Shown here in pieces: positions 13,679 to 14,730 of a DNA stretch of 14,730 nt. The notes beneath the pieces were generated by a model, which was not told the origin of the DNA, searched no databases, and saw nothing but the letters and a program-made list of their open reading frames with translations. Source of the DNA: Clostridiaceae bacterium. Its GTDB lineage: Bacteria > Bacillota > Clostridia > UBA1212 > DUPL01. Within the stretch, counting starts at the first letter, position 1. Every line of letters begins with the position of its first letter. The translations under genes and the position numbers were made by a program. The stretch covers positions 1-14,730 of the forward strand of contig JAAYLF010000320.1 of NCBI GenBank assembly GCA_012522035.1, in the 5' to 3' direction.

Positions 13679-14523
13679 CTCTTGCTCCTTATATGTCGTA
13701 AAATTTCCTCTTTTGCTTCCTCAACGGTCAGAATATCCTCACGTATGTCAGGATTTATCTTTTTAAGCTTGCACATCAATCTCGTTACCTGAGGAATCGA
13801 TAGCCCTATCTCCTCAAGTTTGTCCGCCTGCATGAATATCTCCCTCGGGCTGCCTGTCATTACAACTCTACCCTTGTTCATTACAACAACATAATCTGTA
13901 AGTCTTGCTATGTCATCCATGCTGTGTGATACCAGTACAACTGTTACACCCTTTTCCTTGTTAAGCCTTTTAATGAACGCAAGAATATCATCCCTTCCGG
14001 CAGGATCAAGACCAGCAGCTGGCTCGTCAAGTATAAGGTATTCAGGTTTCATTACAATAACACCAGCTATTGCGCATCTCCTTTTCTGACCACCTGATAT
14101 CTCATATATGGATTTGTCTAGAATGGACTTGTCAAGTCCGACTATTTCGGCAGCCTCATATACTCTTTCTGCCACCTGTTCTTCGGTGAGGTTTTCCCTC
14201 TTTAAACCAAAAGCAATATCTTTGAATACAGTCTCCTCAAACAGCTGATATTCAGGATATTGAAAAACAAGACCAACCTTTTTTCGTATTTCCTTTATGT
14301 TTGCATTATTAATTAGCTGATCATCTATATAAACCCTGCCAGTTTCAGGTCTTAGTATTCCATTCAAATGCTGCACCAAAGTTGATTTTCCACATCCGGT
14401 GTGTCCAATTATGCCAATAAAATCTCCCTTTTTCAACTCAATACTAACATCTATAAGGGCTTCTTTTTCAAAAGGTGTCCCTCTCATGTATGAATAAAAC
14501 AGATTTTCTACTCTAATAGACAT
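13675..14523 (-). CDS. ecfA2: ECF transporter ATPase EcfA2
   Basis: 282 residues, full length. ABC ATPase subunit of the ECF module. Walker A GHTGCGKST (40-48), Q-loop FQYPEYQLFEETV (87-99), signature ISGGQKRR (142-149), Walker B YLILDEPAAGLDP (162-174) with Glu167, and H-loop VSHS (198-201) are all present. A long C-terminal helical extension is typical of EcfA. It begins four bases after the ecfA1 stop, with the ribosome site in the end of ecfA1 (GTGAGGT), and overlaps ecfT. EcfA2 rather than A1 is assigned by its position next to ecfT and the QLFEETV Q-loop region. Confidence 0.96.
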   Translation of the reverse strand: MSIRVENLFYSYMRGTPFEKEALIDVSIELKKGDFIGIIGHTGCGKSTLVQHLNGILRPETGRVYIDDQLINNANIKEIRKKVGLVFQYPEYQLFEETVFKDIAFGLKRENLTEEQVAERVYEAAEIVGLDKSILDKSIYEISGGQKRRCAIAGVIVMKPEYLILDEPAAGLDPAGRDDILAFIKRLNKEKGVTVVLVSHSMDDIARLTDYVVVMNKGRVVMTGSPREIFMQADKLEEIGLSIPQVTRLMCKLKKINPDIREDILTVEEAKEEILRHIRSKR

Positions 14524-14527
14524 CCCT

Positions 14528-14730
14528 TTACCTCACAATCAACGGTTTAATATGCTCTAATGCTTCCTCAACAGTAATTATATCTCTTGGCAGATCAATT
14601 CCCTCATCAACAAGCTCGTTTATCAATGTTGTAATCTGAGGTTGCTCAAGTCCTGCCTCTTTTAATTCTTTCGATCTTACGAAAATCTCCTTTGGCGTCC
14701 CCTCCATTATAATCCGGCCATTGTCTATCA
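14528..14730 (-). CDS. ecfA1: ECF transporter ATPase EcfA1, C-terminal part
   Basis: Partial: the last 66 codons, running off the right edge. The visible end reads IDNGRIIMEGTPKEIF followed by helices KELKEAGLEQPQITTLINEL and ITVEEALEHI, which is the end of an EcfA-type ABC ATPase (the post-H-loop GRIIxxGTPxEIF stretch). It parallels the same region of EcfA2 (GRVVMTGSPREIF), as expected for the paired ATPases. The remainder lies outside the window. Confidence 0.9.
   Translation of the reverse strand, partial: IDNGRIIMEGTPKEIFVRSKELKEAGLEQPQITTLINELVDEGIDLPRDIITVEEALEHIKPLIVR

Overview
The window reads as chromosomal DNA of an anaerobic, spore-forming low-GC Firmicute, most like the Clostridia (the Clostridium/Ruminiclostridium thermocellum type). 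The grounds are AT-rich intergenic DNA, strong AGGAGG-type ribosome sites, an alpha/beta small acid-soluble spore protein, a YtxC-type sporulation protein, a SigH-like sigma factor and the clostridial families DUF6062, DUF6873 and DUF378. No mobile element, prophage, CRISPR array, tRNA or rRNA was seen. The assignment is an inference from gene content.

Layout. Positions 1-272 hold two divergent promoters: one drives a leftward leader with a tiny upstream ORF, the other a secreted SLH-like protein (273-1241). That gene meets a leftward set tail to tail: cysE, cysS and a SigH-like sigma factor (3922 down to 1238). Upstream of cysE, between its own promoter and an OGG-type DNA glycosylase gene, lies about 265 nt that looks like a free-standing structured RNA gene with promoter, closing stem, hairpins and terminator (3984-4252). 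I could not place it in a family, and it is the best candidate here for something undescribed. The glycosylase gene and a rightward bicistron (DUF6062 zinc protein, then a P-loop/Asp23 fusion) start from divergent promoters with overlapping -35 boxes at 5200-5250.

The bicistron converges, with a 4-base overlap, on a leftward pair of DUF6873 and ytxC. Rightward again come a DUF378 membrane protein, a spore SASP with a SigG-like promoter and a strong terminator, and a small cysteine-rich membrane protein. The right third is one long leftward operon: ecfA1 (cut by the window edge), ecfA2, ecfT, nnr, alr, ndoAI and ndoA. It combines the energising module of an ECF vitamin transporter, NAD(P)HX repair, D-alanine supply and the EndoA toxin-antitoxin pair.

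Several starts were moved from the longest reading frame to the codon that follows a real ribosome site or lies downstream of a recognisable promoter (cysE GTG 3922, glycosylase 5167, DUF6062 5291, ytxC 7630, DUF6873 8399, SASP 8848, ndoA GTG 9776, ndoAI 10082).
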